Below the pieces are notes generated by a model. That model was given only the letters and a program-made list of their open reading frames with translations, searched no databases and was not told the DNA's origin. From positions 1,922,001 through 1,986,000 of the forward strand of contig NZ_CP093311.1 in the NCBI RefSeq assembly GCF_024498955.1: 64,000 bases of DNA, written 5' to 3'. Every line of letters starts with the position of its first letter. Position 1 is the first letter of the stretch. Source of the stretch: Thermomonas paludicola (GTDB lineage: Bacteria > Pseudomonadota > Gammaproteobacteria > Xanthomonadales > Xanthomonadaceae). Positions 41,408-54,963 of this stretch are shown in pieces. The position numbers and the translations under genes are program-made.

Positions 41408-42655
41408 TCAGGGAACGACAGGTTCCAGCGCGGCAGGCTCTTGCGGCACCCGCAACACCCGCTGCATGGCATGGGTTTCCCACCACCAGAGCAACCAGCC
41501 GCCCACGGCGAACGCCGCGGCACCCAGCGCAAGATGCAGGGCCGAACCGCTGAGCAAGGGCGACAGCACGCCGGCAATGATCGCGTTCACCAGCAGCCCG
41601 AAGAACGCCTGCAGCGACGACGCACTGCCACGCTGGCGCGGATACATGTCGAGGATCGCGAGGGTGATGATGGGGAACGCCAACGCGATCCCGAAGGCAT
41701 TCAGGCTGATGGGCAGCACCGCCCATCGCCCGGACGGGCTGCCGGCCAGCAGGGTGCAGCCGATGTTCAACGCCATCGCCACGCCACAGCAGGCAAACCC
41801 GACATTCGCCAGCCGCGCGCCGTCGATGCGCCCCGCGGCTCGTCCGGACACGAATGCGCCCAGCATCATTCCACTGATCATCGGGATGAAGAACCAGCCG
41901 AACTGGCGCTCGCTCAATCGCATCAGATCCAGCACGAATGCGGGTGCCGACGCGATGTACAGGAACAAGGCGCCGAAGTTGAGCGCCGCAGCTGCGGACA
42001 AGCGCAAGAAACGCGGACTGCGCGCGATTCCTGCGTAGGCACGAAGCAGGGACGCAGGCCGCAATGGCAGCCGCGCCGCCGGTGGGTGCGTTTCCGGCAG
42101 GCCGCGCCAGACGACGGCCATCAACACCACCGCGAATGCCACCAGGAACCAGAAGATGAACGGCCAGCGTTGCCAGCCCAGCAGCCAGCCACCCAGCACC
42201 GGCGCCACCGCCGGAGCGATCCCGAAAATCATCGACACATGGCTCATCAGGCGCTGGGCATCGTGCCCGTGCAACACGTCGCGAATCACCGCGCGCCCCA
42301 CGATCAACCCCACGCCCGCACTCAGCCCCTGCAGGGCGCGGAACAGCAGCAGCTGCGGCAGCGTGGCCGCCAGCGCGCAGCCCGCCGAGGCCAGCGCAAA
42401 CACGCCAAGCCCGGCAAGAATCACCCGCCGCCGGCCAATCGCATCCGACAACGGCCCATGCACCACGCTCATGGCGGCGTAGGCCAGCAAATAGACGCTG
42501 ATGGTCTGCTGCATCGCCAGCTTGTCGACGCCCATCTGCGCACCGATCTGCGGAAACGCCGGGAACAGGGTGTCGATCGAAAACGGGCCGAACATCGCCA
42601 AGCCACCCAGCAGCACGGCCAGACGGCGAGTTGAAGGCGGGGCGTTCGCGGGCAT
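41408..42655 (-). CDS. Bcr/CflA-type MFS multidrug efflux transporter
   Basis: The 415-aa protein has 12 hydrophobic helices. Drug:H+ antiporter-1 features are present: FGPFSIDTLFPAFPQIGAQ (helix 1), the loop 2-3 motif GPLSDAIGRRRVILAG, LQGLSAGVGLIVGRAVIRD and motif C-like GIAPAVAPVLGGWLL. The ATG at 42655 (MPANAPPSTRR) is chosen; the frame continues upstream through the riboswitch region. Divergent from gcvP; substrate unknown. Confidence 0.9.
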   Translation of the reverse strand: MPANAPPSTRRLAVLLGGLAMFGPFSIDTLFPAFPQIGAQMGVDKLAMQQTISVYLLAYAAMSVVHGPLSDAIGRRRVILAGLGVFALASAGCALAATLPQLLLFRALQGLSAGVGLIVGRAVIRDVLHGHDAQRLMSHVSMIFGIAPAVAPVLGGWLLGWQRWPFIFWFLVAFAVVLMAVVWRGLPETHPPAARLPLRPASLLRAYAGIARSPRFLRLSAAAALNFGALFLYIASAPAFVLDLMRLSERQFGWFFIPMISGMMLGAFVSGRAAGRIDGARLANVGFACCGVAMALNIGCTLLAGSPSGRWAVLPISLNAFGIALAFPIITLAILDMYPRQRGSASSLQAFFGLLVNAIIAGVLSPLLSGSALHLALGAAAFAVGGWLLWWWETHAMQRVLRVPQEPAALEPVVP

Positions 42656-42702
42656 CGGCAGATTGTACGGAACCCGGCCAAACCTGCCGGCGCGGCGCCC
42701 TG

Positions 42703-42708
42703 TATAAT
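42703..42708 (+). promoter_or_regulatory. -10 box of the gcvP promoter
   Basis: A consensus TATAAT lies 7 bp upstream of the first riboswitch helix (42715). No recognisable -35 is found at normal spacing, so this promoter may rely on an activator or on the GC-rich upstream region. Confidence 0.5.
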
Positions 42709-42714
42709 CCCGCA

Positions 42715-42962
42715 CACACGGAGGGAGAAGCGCGCGGATCTCGTCCCGCAGCGCTGCCGAAGGCGCAACCGCCCGGAATCGCTCAGGCCCAAGACCGCCG
42801 TGTGACCACACTCTGGAGAGATCGGCACGCCATTCGTGGCAATGCCGGCGCCGAAGGGGCACGAAGCTGCGCGGAGCTCCTCCCCCGCCGCGCGCTTCCA
42901 AACTCTCAGGCAGAAGGACAGAGCGGGCATCCCCTTTACGCGCAATCGCGCTTCCGGATGCC
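42715..42962 (+). promoter_or_regulatory. tandem glycine riboswitch with start-proximal hairpin, controlling gcvP
   Basis: Aptamer 1 is closed by CACACGG (42715-42721) with CCGTGTG (42798-42804) and has the conserved GCTGCCGAAGGCGCAACC and GGAATCGCTCAGGCCCAAG. Aptamer 2 is closed by CTCTG (42811-42815) with CAGAG (42919-42923) and has GGAGAGATCGG, GCCGAAGGGGCA and AACTCTCAGGCAGAAGGACA. These are the hallmark sequences of cooperative glycine aptamers. Downstream, GGCATCC (42926-42932) can pair with GGATGCC (42956-42962), directly ahead of the gcvP ATG at 42966. Glycine binding is expected to turn expression on by freeing the start region; that mechanism is inferred from the hairpin. Confidence 0.93.
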
Positions 42963-42965
42963 GCC

Positions 42966-45872
<2,907 letters not shown>

Positions 45873-45906
45873 CGAGCGCGACACCCAGGCATCCCTCGCG
45901 ATGGGA

Positions 45907-45933
45907 AACAGGCCCCGCAATGCGGGGCCTGTT
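45907..45933. terminator. terminator between gcvP and the M1 aminopeptidase gene
   Basis: AACAGGCCCCGC (45907-45918) pairs with GCGGGGCCTGTT (45922-45933) over 12 bp, with a tight AAT loop, followed by CGTTTG. It separates two convergent genes. The U-tract is short, but the stem is strong. Confidence 0.6.
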
Positions 45934-45956
45934 CGTTTGCCGCTTCAGGATGAAGC

Positions 45957-48614
45957 TCAGATCCCGTGCTGCTTCAGCCACGCATCAATCTGCGGCATCC
46001 GCTGCGCGCGCAGCTTGACGCGGGTCTGGATGCCGTTGACCACGCGCTCTGCGTCGCGGCGCGATGTGGCCGCGATGTACTGGCTGGAGAACGCGGTGAT
46101 CTTGTCGGCCATCGCAAGCTTGTTGGAGCTGCTGCCCAAGCCGGGGTAATAGCGGGCGCGCGAGGTGGAATCCACCAGCTTGTCCACCTGCTCACGATGC
46201 GCGACGGCAAAATCAAAGGCGAGCTCCGGATGTTCCCACGACACGCCGGCGATCATCCCCGCGCTGTTGGTGGCGCCGGGCTCGTCGGTCAGCGCCATGT
46301 CCAGCGCACGCTGGGCCAGCATCGCGTCCTTGGCCCTGGACAGCAGGCCGTAGTACTGGTCACGCAGCATCGCCGATTTCTCCGCTTTCGCCATCGCGTG
46401 CAACCGGTCCCAGGTCGCGGCATCGGCATTGCGCGCCACCATGCCCAGCACGGTGCGGCGCAGATCCGGCGGCAGCGCGCCCGGATCGCTGGCAGAGGCA
46501 TCGAAGCGCCGCGTTGCCTCGGCCAGGACCTTGGCATCGCCCAGCGAACCCAGCATGGAAATCATGCTGGCGCGCAGTTGCCGGGTGGCAACCGAATCCT
46601 CCTTGCGGTTGCTCCAGCCCAGCTGCTCGAACTTCGGCGACAGCTTGGCGATCGCAAACGTGCGGAACGCCGCCTGCCGCTTGACATCTTCCTTGAGCAT
46701 GTCATCGATGCCACCCAGGCTGCCCGCGACCATCTGCCACAACTCGGGCGCCGCCGACAGCGGCACCTGCATGGCCAGATCCAGCGTGTCGGACTCCGGC
46801 TGCAGCCCCACCGCAGACAACGCGCTGGCGTCCAGCATCACGCCCATCTGATCGACCACCGGCAGCTTGGCAAAGCCCGCGGACAGCGCCTTGAACTGCA
46901 CCGGCGCATACAGGGTGCGGTAATAGCCTTTCTGCCCGACGTTGACCAATACCGGCGCGTCGCAGCCCGGCAACGTCAGGCTGGCCTTGCCATCGACCAA
47001 GGTACGCACGATGGCGCCCTGCCCCGCACGCGCGCTGACCGGCACGCGCCAGCGCAGCGGCGTTTTGCCGGGGCGATCCACGGTGTATTCGTCCTGCACC
47101 AGGCTCAGCACGGTATTGCCGCCGGTGCAGACGCTGCTGGCCTTGATCAACGGCACGCCGGGCTGCAGGGTGAAGTCATGCGCCACCTGCAGGAACTGCT
47201 TGCCAGGCGCCGCCTTCTCCATTTCCTCCCACAGCTCGTCGGTGACCGCATTGCCATAAGCGTGGCGCTTGATGTAGCTGCGCACGCCGTTGCGCCAGGC
47301 GCTTTCGCCCACATAGTCCTCCAGCATGGAAATGACCGCCGACCCCTTGCCGTAGGTGATCCCGTCGAAGGCCTGGCTGGCCTGCTCCACGGTGGTCAAA
47401 TGCTGGACGATGGGATGGGTGGTGGCGTAACCATCGCCGCCCATCGCGCCGCGACTGGTGAACGCGGCATCGACGCCGTTGGCATCCCATTCCGGATGCA
47501 GCTTTCGGGTCGTGCGGCCTTCCATCCAGGTGGCGAAGCCTTCGTTCAACCACAGGTCGTCCCACCAGCGCATGGTGACCAGATCGCCGAACCATTGGTG
47601 GGCAATCTCGTGCGCCGCCGTCGTGAACACGCCTTGCTTGTCGTTGTTGCTGGACGTGGCCGGATCCAGCAGCAGGCTGTATTCGAAGGTGAAGATCGCG
47701 CCCCAGTTTTCCATCGCGCTGAAGAACTGGCTGCGCCCGGGGGCGGCGATGTTGTCCAGCTTCGGCAACGGATAACGCACGCCGAAATAGTCGTTGTATT
47801 CGCGCAGGATGTCGCGGCTGGCTTCCAGCGCGAACTGCGCCTGCGCCACCTTGCCCTTCGCGGCGATGACGCCCACTTCCACGCCGTCGTCGGCCTTCAG
47901 CGTGGCGCGATCGAACTCGCCCACGCCGAGGAACAGCAGGTAGGTGGACATCTTCGGGGTGGTCGCAAAGGTCACCCGCTGCAGGCCACCGCCGATGTCG
48001 CGGATGTCCTTCGCCGGCATGTTGCTGACCACCATCTGGCCGGCCGGGGCATTGACCGCCAGATCGAAGGTGGCCTTGTAATTGGGTTCGTCCCAGGACG
48101 GGATGAAGCGGCGCGCATCGGAATTTTCGAACTGGGTGTAGAGCGCGCGCTGCTTGCCGGATTCGGTGGGGTAGTCCAGCGCGAACAGGCCATTGGCCTG
48201 GGTGCCGATCTTGCCGGTATAGCCGGTGCTCAGCACGTACTTGCCGGGCGCCAGTGCCTTGTCGAAGACAAAGGTCGCGGTCTGGGCGCCTGCATCCACG
48301 CTCACGCTGGCCGGCAGGACCGTGCCGGCGGCCGAGGTCAGCGTGCTGTTGGCGAACGTCATGTCGATCGCCTGCAGCACGATGCGGTCGGTGGATTGCA
48401 GCACATCGACATCGACCTTCAGCTTGCCGTCAAACGACATCGCCTGCGCGTGCGGGGTCACCTCGATGGCGTAGTGCGAGGGACGTACCGTGCGCGGCAA
48501 CTGGGAGGTGGTCAGCTCCTGCGGAATGCTGCCGGGCGTGGCCTGTTCGGCTGCTGCGGCAAAACTGCCGCTGGCCAGGGCCAAGGCAATGGCGGAAGTG
48601 AGGAGACGACGCAT
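45957..48614 (-). CDS. M1 family aminopeptidase, exported
   Basis: The 885-aa zinc aminopeptidase has a signal peptide (MRRLLTSAIALALASGSFAAAA). The exopeptidase motif is SAMENWGAIF (GxMEN variant), the zinc site is TTAAHEIAHQWFGDLVTM with the distal Glu in WLNEGFATWMEG, and an ERAP1-like C-terminal helical domain follows. The secretion signal distinguishes it from cytoplasmic PepN. It probably degrades peptides in the periplasm or outside; with the M2 peptidase it points to a proteolytic lifestyle. Confidence 0.93.
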   Translation of the reverse strand: MRRLLTSAIALALASGSFAAAAEQATPGSIPQELTTSQLPRTVRPSHYAIEVTPHAQAMSFDGKLKVDVDVLQSTDRIVLQAIDMTFANSTLTSAAGTVLPASVSVDAGAQTATFVFDKALAPGKYVLSTGYTGKIGTQANGLFALDYPTESGKQRALYTQFENSDARRFIPSWDEPNYKATFDLAVNAPAGQMVVSNMPAKDIRDIGGGLQRVTFATTPKMSTYLLFLGVGEFDRATLKADDGVEVGVIAAKGKVAQAQFALEASRDILREYNDYFGVRYPLPKLDNIAAPGRSQFFSAMENWGAIFTFEYSLLLDPATSSNNDKQGVFTTAAHEIAHQWFGDLVTMRWWDDLWLNEGFATWMEGRTTRKLHPEWDANGVDAAFTSRGAMGGDGYATTHPIVQHLTTVEQASQAFDGITYGKGSAVISMLEDYVGESAWRNGVRSYIKRHAYGNAVTDELWEEMEKAAPGKQFLQVAHDFTLQPGVPLIKASSVCTGGNTVLSLVQDEYTVDRPGKTPLRWRVPVSARAGQGAIVRTLVDGKASLTLPGCDAPVLVNVGQKGYYRTLYAPVQFKALSAGFAKLPVVDQMGVMLDASALSAVGLQPESDTLDLAMQVPLSAAPELWQMVAGSLGGIDDMLKEDVKRQAAFRTFAIAKLSPKFEQLGWSNRKEDSVATRQLRASMISMLGSLGDAKVLAEATRRFDASASDPGALPPDLRRTVLGMVARNADAATWDRLHAMAKAEKSAMLRDQYYGLLSRAKDAMLAQRALDMALTDEPGATNSAGMIAGVSWEHPELAFDFAVAHREQVDKLVDSTSRARYYPGLGSSSNKLAMADKITAFSSQYIAATSRRDAERVVNGIQTRVKLRAQRMPQIDAWLKQHGI

Positions 48615-48709
48615 GGGCGGGACCTTGTGTGATGCGGGGGAAGATCCCGGATCATCCTGCCTCGCGCGCGCTTCACCCAGCGCCGGAAGTCATGGTTGCC
48701 GCAACTGCG

Positions 48710-49363
48710 TCAGAGCAGGTGCAGCATCACCGACACGTAATGGCAAACGCTGCCGAGGATCACGAAGCCATGCCAAATGGCGTGCGCGTAGCGCTTTTGC
48801 GGGCGCATGTAGAACCAGGTGCCCGCCGTGTACGCCAGACCGCCGGCAAGCAGCCAGCACAGCGAACCCGTGCTCAACGCATGCAACATGGGTTTGATCG
48901 CCAGCATGATCATCCAGCCCATGCCGATGTAGATCAGCGTCGAAAGCCCCTTGAAGCGACCGGTGTAGAACAGCTTGAACACCACGCCGAACAACGCGAG
49001 CGACCACACGGTGCCGAACAACCACCAGCCGGTCGGCCCGCGCAGGCCGACCAGGGTGAACGGCGTGTAGGTGCCGGCGATCAGCAGGTAGATCGCGCAG
49101 TGATCGAACACCTTCAGCCGTCCCTTGACGACCGGGTGCGAGATCGCGTGGTACAGCGTGGATGCCGTGTACAGCAGCAGCAGGGCCACCACGAACACGA
49201 TGGCGCCCGCCAGCTGCCAGCCGTCACCGAAGATCGCGGTCAGGGTCACCAGCACCGCGCCCGCCGCCAGCGCCGCCGCTGCCCCGAGCCCGTGGGTCAG
49301 CGCATTGGCGAACTCTTCGCGCGGATGCAGGACGAAATTGTTGCCTGAGGAAACTTGCTGCAT
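48710..49363 (-). CDS. hemolysin III / PAQR family membrane protein (YqfA/TrhA-like)
   Basis: The 217-aa protein has seven hydrophobic helices and the PAQR motifs: EEFANALTHGLGA (helix 1 Glu and His), LYTASTLYHAISH, VFDHCAIYLLIAGTYTPF and AHAIWHGFVILGSVCHY. These conserved His and Asp positions suggest metal binding. Family members influence membrane fluidity in E. coli; hemolytic activity is not implied. Start MQQVSSGNNF. Confidence 0.92.
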   Translation of the reverse strand: MQQVSSGNNFVLHPREEFANALTHGLGAAAALAAGAVLVTLTAIFGDGWQLAGAIVFVVALLLLYTASTLYHAISHPVVKGRLKVFDHCAIYLLIAGTYTPFTLVGLRGPTGWWLFGTVWSLALFGVVFKLFYTGRFKGLSTLIYIGMGWMIMLAIKPMLHALSTGSLCWLLAGGLAYTAGTWFYMRPQKRYAHAIWHGFVILGSVCHYVSVMLHLL

Positions 49364-49570
49364 TGCGGCAGGATACTCCCTTCCGCTGCCAGCGGAAGAT
49401 CCCCGTCAACCGCACTGCCGTTGGGTTCCAGACGTTTGTGCGCGAAATGCAGTGCGCATGCCGGCGCGGATCGAACAACAGGGACATGCAGGTTTTCCGG
49501 CATCGGTCACCATTTCGCCGAGCGCGCCGGCGTACAGTCGCCATCGACACCTCCGGCAAGGCGCTCGACC

Positions 49571-49888
49571 ATGACCATCCCCGGCCTTTCATCGAACATC
49601 GCCGCCTCCGGCATGCAGGTGGCGGCGCAGCGGATGCAGGCGGCGGCCAGCAACACCGCCAATCGTGGCACCGAAGGCTTCCAGCGCCGTCGCGTCGAAC
49701 AGTCGGAGACAGCGACGGGCGGCGTGCAGGCCCGCGTCGTGCGCACCGAGGCGCGCAACGACGACACCGCAGCCACCGTGTCCGATGTGCTCGATGCCCA
49801 CCAGGCGGCTCGCGACTTCGCGGCAAGCACCGCCGCATTCCGCGCCCGCGAGGACACGCTCGGCACCTTGTTCGACGCTCTCGCCTGA
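49571..49888 (+). CDS. orphan flagellar rod/hook-like small protein
   Basis: The 105-aa protein begins MTIPGLSSNIAASGMQVAAQ and continues RMQAAASNTANRGTEGFQRR. This resembles the N-terminal helix and ANNxANxxTxGF motif of flagellar rod and hook proteins (FlgB/FlgC/FlgF family). The C-terminal half ([20 protein letters not shown]) also fits the C-terminal rod helix. The middle domain is nearly absent, making it much shorter than FlgC. No flagellar operon surrounds it. It may be a remnant, a regulator or an unrecognised rod-like factor. Confidence 0.65.
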   Translation: MTIPGLSSNIAASGMQVAAQRMQAAASNTANRGTEGFQRRRVEQSETATGGVQARVVRTEARNDDTAATVSDVLDAHQAARDFAASTAAFRAREDTLGTLFDALA

Positions 49889-49908
49889 GCGGGGTCCACA
49901 GACCCCGC
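49889..49908. terminator. hairpin between the rod-like gene and purA
   Basis: GCGGGGTC (49889-49896) and GACCCCGC (49901-49908) form an 8-bp GC-rich stem with a CACA loop, starting right after the rod-like gene stop. A second dyad TGAC-GCGG-GTCA follows immediately. No U-tract is present; it separates convergent genes. Confidence 0.4.
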
Positions 49909-49939
49909 TGACGCGGGTCAGCCTGGGGCCACCCCGGGT

Positions 49940-51244
<1,305 letters not shown>

Positions 51245-51355
51245 TCAATTGCTTGCGGCCATCGGGGCCGCTGGATGGATTGCACCCGGCCCGTCGCACT
51301 GCCTGAGTCAAGCCGCCATCGGGGCAGCGTGGGCAGTGCGGGGTGCCAGACACGG

Positions 51356-51382
51356 AAAAAGCCGAGGCGAACCCCGGCTTTT
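51356..51382 (-). terminator. terminator after the hfq-hflXKC-DUF2065 unit
   Basis: On the minus strand, AAGCCGGGG-TTCG-CCTCGGCTT forms a 9-bp stem (one G-T pair) with a TTCG tetraloop, followed by TTTTT. It lies in the 185-bp space between the DUF2065 stop and purA. Confidence 0.75.
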
Positions 51383-51417
51383 CGAAATTTTACGCTGTTC
51401 CGGCCCGCCAGGCGACT

Positions 51418-51606
51418 TCAGCCCCCGCGCACCAGGTACAGCGCCAGCAATCCGAGGATCAGCACCACGCCGCCAATCCTGCGCACATGCTCGTCCGGCA
51501 GGTTCAACAACTGCGCGGCAGCACGCTTCCAGCCGCCCGGGCTTGCAAACAGGAACAGCCCCTCGATGATCGCCACCAGGCACAGCGCCGCCCACAGGTC
51601 TGCCAT
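51418..51606 (-). CDS. DUF2065 small membrane protein
   Basis: The 62-aa protein has two membrane helices (DLWAALCLVAIIEGLFLF and IGGVVLILGLLALYLV) flanking FASPGGWKRAAAQLLNLPD, the standard DUF2065 layout. It sits 5 bp after hflC, its conserved genomic neighbour, suggesting a link to the HflKC complex; the function is not known. Confidence 0.9.
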   Translation of the reverse strand: MADLWAALCLVAIIEGLFLFASPGGWKRAAAQLLNLPDEHVRRIGGVVLILGLLALYLVRGG

Positions 51607-51611
51607 GAAGA

Positions 51612-52475
51612 TCAGCGGTCGTTGCGCAGGTATTGCAGGAACGGATCATTGCGCTCCAGCACGATCACGCTGTCGCCGCCGGAAAATGCCTTGCGATAGG
51701 CCTCCAGGCTGCGCTGGAAGGCATAGAACGCAGGGTCCCGGCTGGCCGCCTCGGCGTAGATGCGCGCCGCTTCGGCATCGCCCTCGCCGCGCAGCTTCTG
51801 CGCGTCGCGCTCGGCTTCGGCCAGGATCACCTGTTGGTCGCGATCGGCGCCGGCGCGGATTTCATTGGCCTGCTCCTCGCCTTCGGCGCGCAGGCGGCTG
51901 GCCACCTGCTGACGCTGGGCGCGCATGCGGTTGTACACGTCGTCGATGACGCGGCTGTCGGTGGGCAGGTCGAGCTGCTTGATGCGCAGATCAAGAATGC
52001 GCACGCCCAAGGTGGCCGCGCCGCGGTTGATCACGTCCAGCTGGCTTTTGACGATCTCGGTGCGGTCGCCCGACACCGCCTGCTGCAGCGTGCGCGAGTT
52101 GATTTCGTTGCGCAGCGCGTCCTTGATGATCGGCGCCAGGCGGGTGACCGCCGCCGATTCATCGCCGCCGGTGGCGCGGTAAAACGCGCGGGCGTCCTCG
52201 ATCCGGCCGACCGCGAAGAAATCCACGCTGACGTCCTTGCGCTCGGACGTCAGGTAGCGCTCGGGCTCGGCCGGCAGCACCTGGATGCGGCGGTCGAAAA
52301 TGCGCGCGGTCTCCACCAGCGGCCACTTGAAATGCAGGCCCGGCTGCAGGTTCACCCGCGACACGCGGCCCAGGTTGAGCACGATGGCGGTATGGCCTTC
52401 GTTGACCACGAACACCGAACCCATCAGCAGCACCAGTGCCGCCAGTGCCGTCGCCATCCATGCGGGGAATTTCAT
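51612..52475 (-). CDS. hflC: HflC, membrane protease regulator
   Basis: SPFH-domain subunit of the HflKC complex that surrounds and modulates FtsH. The 287-aa product has one N-terminal membrane helix, a stomatin/PHB domain beginning VFVVNEGHTAIVLNLGRV, and a charged coiled-coil with AEGEEQANEIRAGADRDQQ. The ATG overlaps the hflK stop (ATGA). FtsH is encoded upstream at 60717-62624. Confidence 0.96.
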   Translation of the reverse strand: MKFPAWMATALAALVLLMGSVFVVNEGHTAIVLNLGRVSRVNLQPGLHFKWPLVETARIFDRRIQVLPAEPERYLTSERKDVSVDFFAVGRIEDARAFYRATGGDESAAVTRLAPIIKDALRNEINSRTLQQAVSGDRTEIVKSQLDVINRGAATLGVRILDLRIKQLDLPTDSRVIDDVYNRMRAQRQQVASRLRAEGEEQANEIRAGADRDQQVILAEAERDAQKLRGEGDAEAARIYAEAASRDPAFYAFQRSLEAYRKAFSGGDSVIVLERNDPFLQYLRNDR

Positions 52476-53587
52476 CGCACCACCTCCTCGCGGCCCGTCG
52501 CAGGCCGCCCACTGCGGCCAGGGCGCGCCGCATCTTCCGTTCCGGCGTCACCCGCTGGCGACACGATGCTTGGCAGGAGCGCGGGCGATGGCGCAGGCGA
52601 CGCGGGTGCCGCCGTGCCCTCCATCGGCACGTAGATCAGCTGGCGGCTGTCGCCGCCAATGATCTTGCGATTCCGCGCCAGCACATCCTGCACGGTTTCC
52701 AGCCACAGCCGCTTGCGGGTCACGTCGGGCGCGCCCTTGTATTGCTGGACCAGCAGGCTGAAACGCTCGGCATCACCGGTGGCGCGGGCGATTTCGGCGG
52801 TCTTGTAGCCTTCCGAGACGGTACGCACGCGCGCCGCCTGGCCGCGCGCTTCGGGCACGATCTTGGCCGCATAGGCGCGCGACTCGGAGATCAACCGCTG
52901 CTTGTCCTGCTGGGCGCTGTTGACGTCATCGAACGCCGGCTTGACCTGCTGCGGGGGCCGCGCATCGGGCAGGTTCAATTCGGTCACCACCAGCCCGGTG
53001 CGATACGCCTCCAGCGATTTCTGCAGGCGTTCACGCGCCGACACCGCCAGCTGTTCGCGCGCACCCAGCACGGTATCGAGATCGGAGCGCCCCACCTGCT
53101 CGCGCACGGTGCTCAGCGCCGCCTGCTTGAGGACCTCATCGCCGTCGCGGGTGCCGAACAAGTACAGCTGCGGATCGACGACCCGGTATTGCACGTTGAC
53201 CGCGACCTCGACGATGTTCTCGTCGCGGGTCAGGACCGGCACCCGGTCTTCGTAATTCTTGATCTGCGTGGCGTTGACCTTGAACACCCGCTCCAGCGGC
53301 CACGGCAGCTTGAAGCTGGGACCCGGCTGCATCACCCGGTCGAACTTGCCGAAGCGCAGCACCACGCCGCGCTGCTGTTCGGCGATCAGCACGAAGCAGT
53401 TGTAGGCCAGCAACAGCACCAGCGCCAGGATGACCCAGCGCAGCGGGCTGCCGCCACCAACATCAGGCAGTTTGTCCAGCAGGCGCCTGAGGCCGTCGCC
53501 GGCCGGGTTTCCGGAGCCGCTGCCCGGTCGATTCCAGGCCATCCAGGCCGCTTTTGGCCCGCGCGGGCCGGTGTTCTGTGTGGTCAT
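52472..53587 (-). CDS. hflK: HflK, membrane protease regulator
   Basis: Partner of HflC. The 371-aa product has a Gly/Pro-rich N-terminus, a membrane helix (LRWVILALVLLLAYNCFVLI), the PHB domain (EQQRGVVLRFGKFDRVMQPG) and a long coiled coil. Its last ~45 residues are a low-complexity Ala/Pro tail (PASPAPSPALLPSIVSPA), longer than in E. coli. It is coupled to hflX and hflC by ATGA overlaps on both sides. Confidence 0.96.
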   Translation of the reverse strand: MTTQNTGPRGPKAAWMAWNRPGSGSGNPAGDGLRRLLDKLPDVGGGSPLRWVILALVLLLAYNCFVLIAEQQRGVVLRFGKFDRVMQPGPSFKLPWPLERVFKVNATQIKNYEDRVPVLTRDENIVEVAVNVQYRVVDPQLYLFGTRDGDEVLKQAALSTVREQVGRSDLDTVLGAREQLAVSARERLQKSLEAYRTGLVVTELNLPDARPPQQVKPAFDDVNSAQQDKQRLISESRAYAAKIVPEARGQAARVRTVSEGYKTAEIARATGDAERFSLLVQQYKGAPDVTRKRLWLETVQDVLARNRKIIGGDSRQLIYVPMEGTAAPASPAPSPALLPSIVSPAGDAGTEDAARPGRSGRPATGREEVVR

Positions 53588-54912
53588 GCGTGGGATTCTA
53601 CGGGAAGCGTCGGCTCCGCAGCCGACAAAAGGGAACGCAGCGGCAGGCCATCGGCCTGTGCCGCCAACCGCGTGGCATCGGCCAGCGCAAGGTCGATCGC
53701 AAGGGACCAGCCGTCGGCATCATGCTGCTCATCGCGCACCGCGCCCAGCGCATGCAGGCGCGCACGCAGGCGACCGGCATCGGTGGGCAAACGGATATCG
53801 CCGACGATGCGGCGCAGCCCCAGCCGCTCGGCCAGTGCCTCACGCAGCAGCTCAAGCCCGTTGCCATCACGCGCCGACAACCAGACCGCGCATCGCTCTT
53901 CGCCGCGCTGATCGATGCGTGGGCTGGCGCCTTCGATGCGGTCGATCTTGTTGAACACCAGCAACTGCGGAATGTCGCCGGCATCGATCTCGTGCAATAC
54001 GGCATCGACTTGCGCCATGCGCTCATCGCGCAGCGGGTCATCGGCATCGATCACGTGCAGCAGCAGGTCGGCTTCACGCGCTTCACTGAGGGTGGAACGG
54101 AACGCCGCGACCAGCTCGTGCGGCAGGTCGCGGACGAAGCCGACCGTATCGGCCAGCACCACGCCGCCGCCGGGCAGCGTGATCCTGCGCACGGTCGGGT
54201 CGAGGGTGGCGAACAGCTGGTCTGCGGCGTAGGCATCGGCGCCGGTCAGGGCATTGAACAAGGTGGATTTGCCGGCATTGGTGTAGCCAACCAGGGCCAC
54301 CCGAGGCAGTTCGCTGCGCACCCGCGCGCGGCGCATCTGGGTGTGCTGCACTTCGACTTTCTCCAGCCGCTTTTGCAGCACTTCCACGCGCTTTTGCAGC
54401 AGGCGACGGTCGGTCTCCAGCTGGGTTTCACCGGGGCCACGCAAGCCGATGGAGCCGCCGCGCTGGCGCTCCAGGTGAGTCCAGCCGCGCACCAGGCGCG
54501 TGGCCACGTGGCGAAGCTGGGCAAGTTCCACCTGCAACTTGCCTTCGTGGCTGCGCGCACGCTGGGCGAAAATATCCAGGATCAAGCCGGTACGATCGAC
54601 CACGCGGCGCTCCAGCGCCCGTTCCAGATTGCGCTCCTGGACAGGGGTCAACGCGTGATTGACCAGCACCAGATCGGCGCCGGTTGCCTCGCAGGCCGCC
54701 CTCACTTCCTCCAGCTTGCCGCTGCCGATCAGGATCGATGGATTGGGCTTGTCGATGCGCGCGTTCAACACCGCCGCCACGCGGGCACCGGCCGACCGCG
54801 CAAGCTCGGCAAATTCCTCCAACACGCCTTCGCCGGGCGGGCCACCGGCGTGCGGCTGGATCAGCAGTGCGTTTTCACCGCCACGTGAGCGTTCAAACAA
54901 TTGGGTCGACAT
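53584..54912 (-). CDS. hflX: ribosome-associated GTPase HflX
   Basis: GTPase that splits and rescues stalled ribosomes after stress. The 442-aa product has the HflX N-terminal domain with LIGSGKLEEVRAACEATGAD, a helical linker with GGSIGLRGPGETQLETDRR, and the G domain: LVGYTNAGKSTLFNAL (P-loop), DTVGFVRDLPHELVAAF (G3) and VFNKIDRI (G4). Start MSTQLFERSRGGE. It follows hfq by 51 bp, the conserved order. Confidence 0.97.
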   Translation of the reverse strand: MSTQLFERSRGGENALLIQPHAGGPPGEGVLEEFAELARSAGARVAAVLNARIDKPNPSILIGSGKLEEVRAACEATGADLVLVNHALTPVQERNLERALERRVVDRTGLILDIFAQRARSHEGKLQVELAQLRHVATRLVRGWTHLERQRGGSIGLRGPGETQLETDRRLLQKRVEVLQKRLEKVEVQHTQMRRARVRSELPRVALVGYTNAGKSTLFNALTGADAYAADQLFATLDPTVRRITLPGGGVVLADTVGFVRDLPHELVAAFRSTLSEAREADLLLHVIDADDPLRDERMAQVDAVLHEIDAGDIPQLLVFNKIDRIEGASPRIDQRGEERCAVWLSARDGNGLELLREALAERLGLRRIVGDIRLPTDAGRLRARLHALGAVRDEQHDADGWSLAIDLALADATRLAAQADGLPLRSLLSAAEPTLPVESHA

Positions 54913-54963
54913 TGGCTATCAGATGCGGGCGGCAAGCGGCAATTGCAAGCCCGCGCCGCCGCG

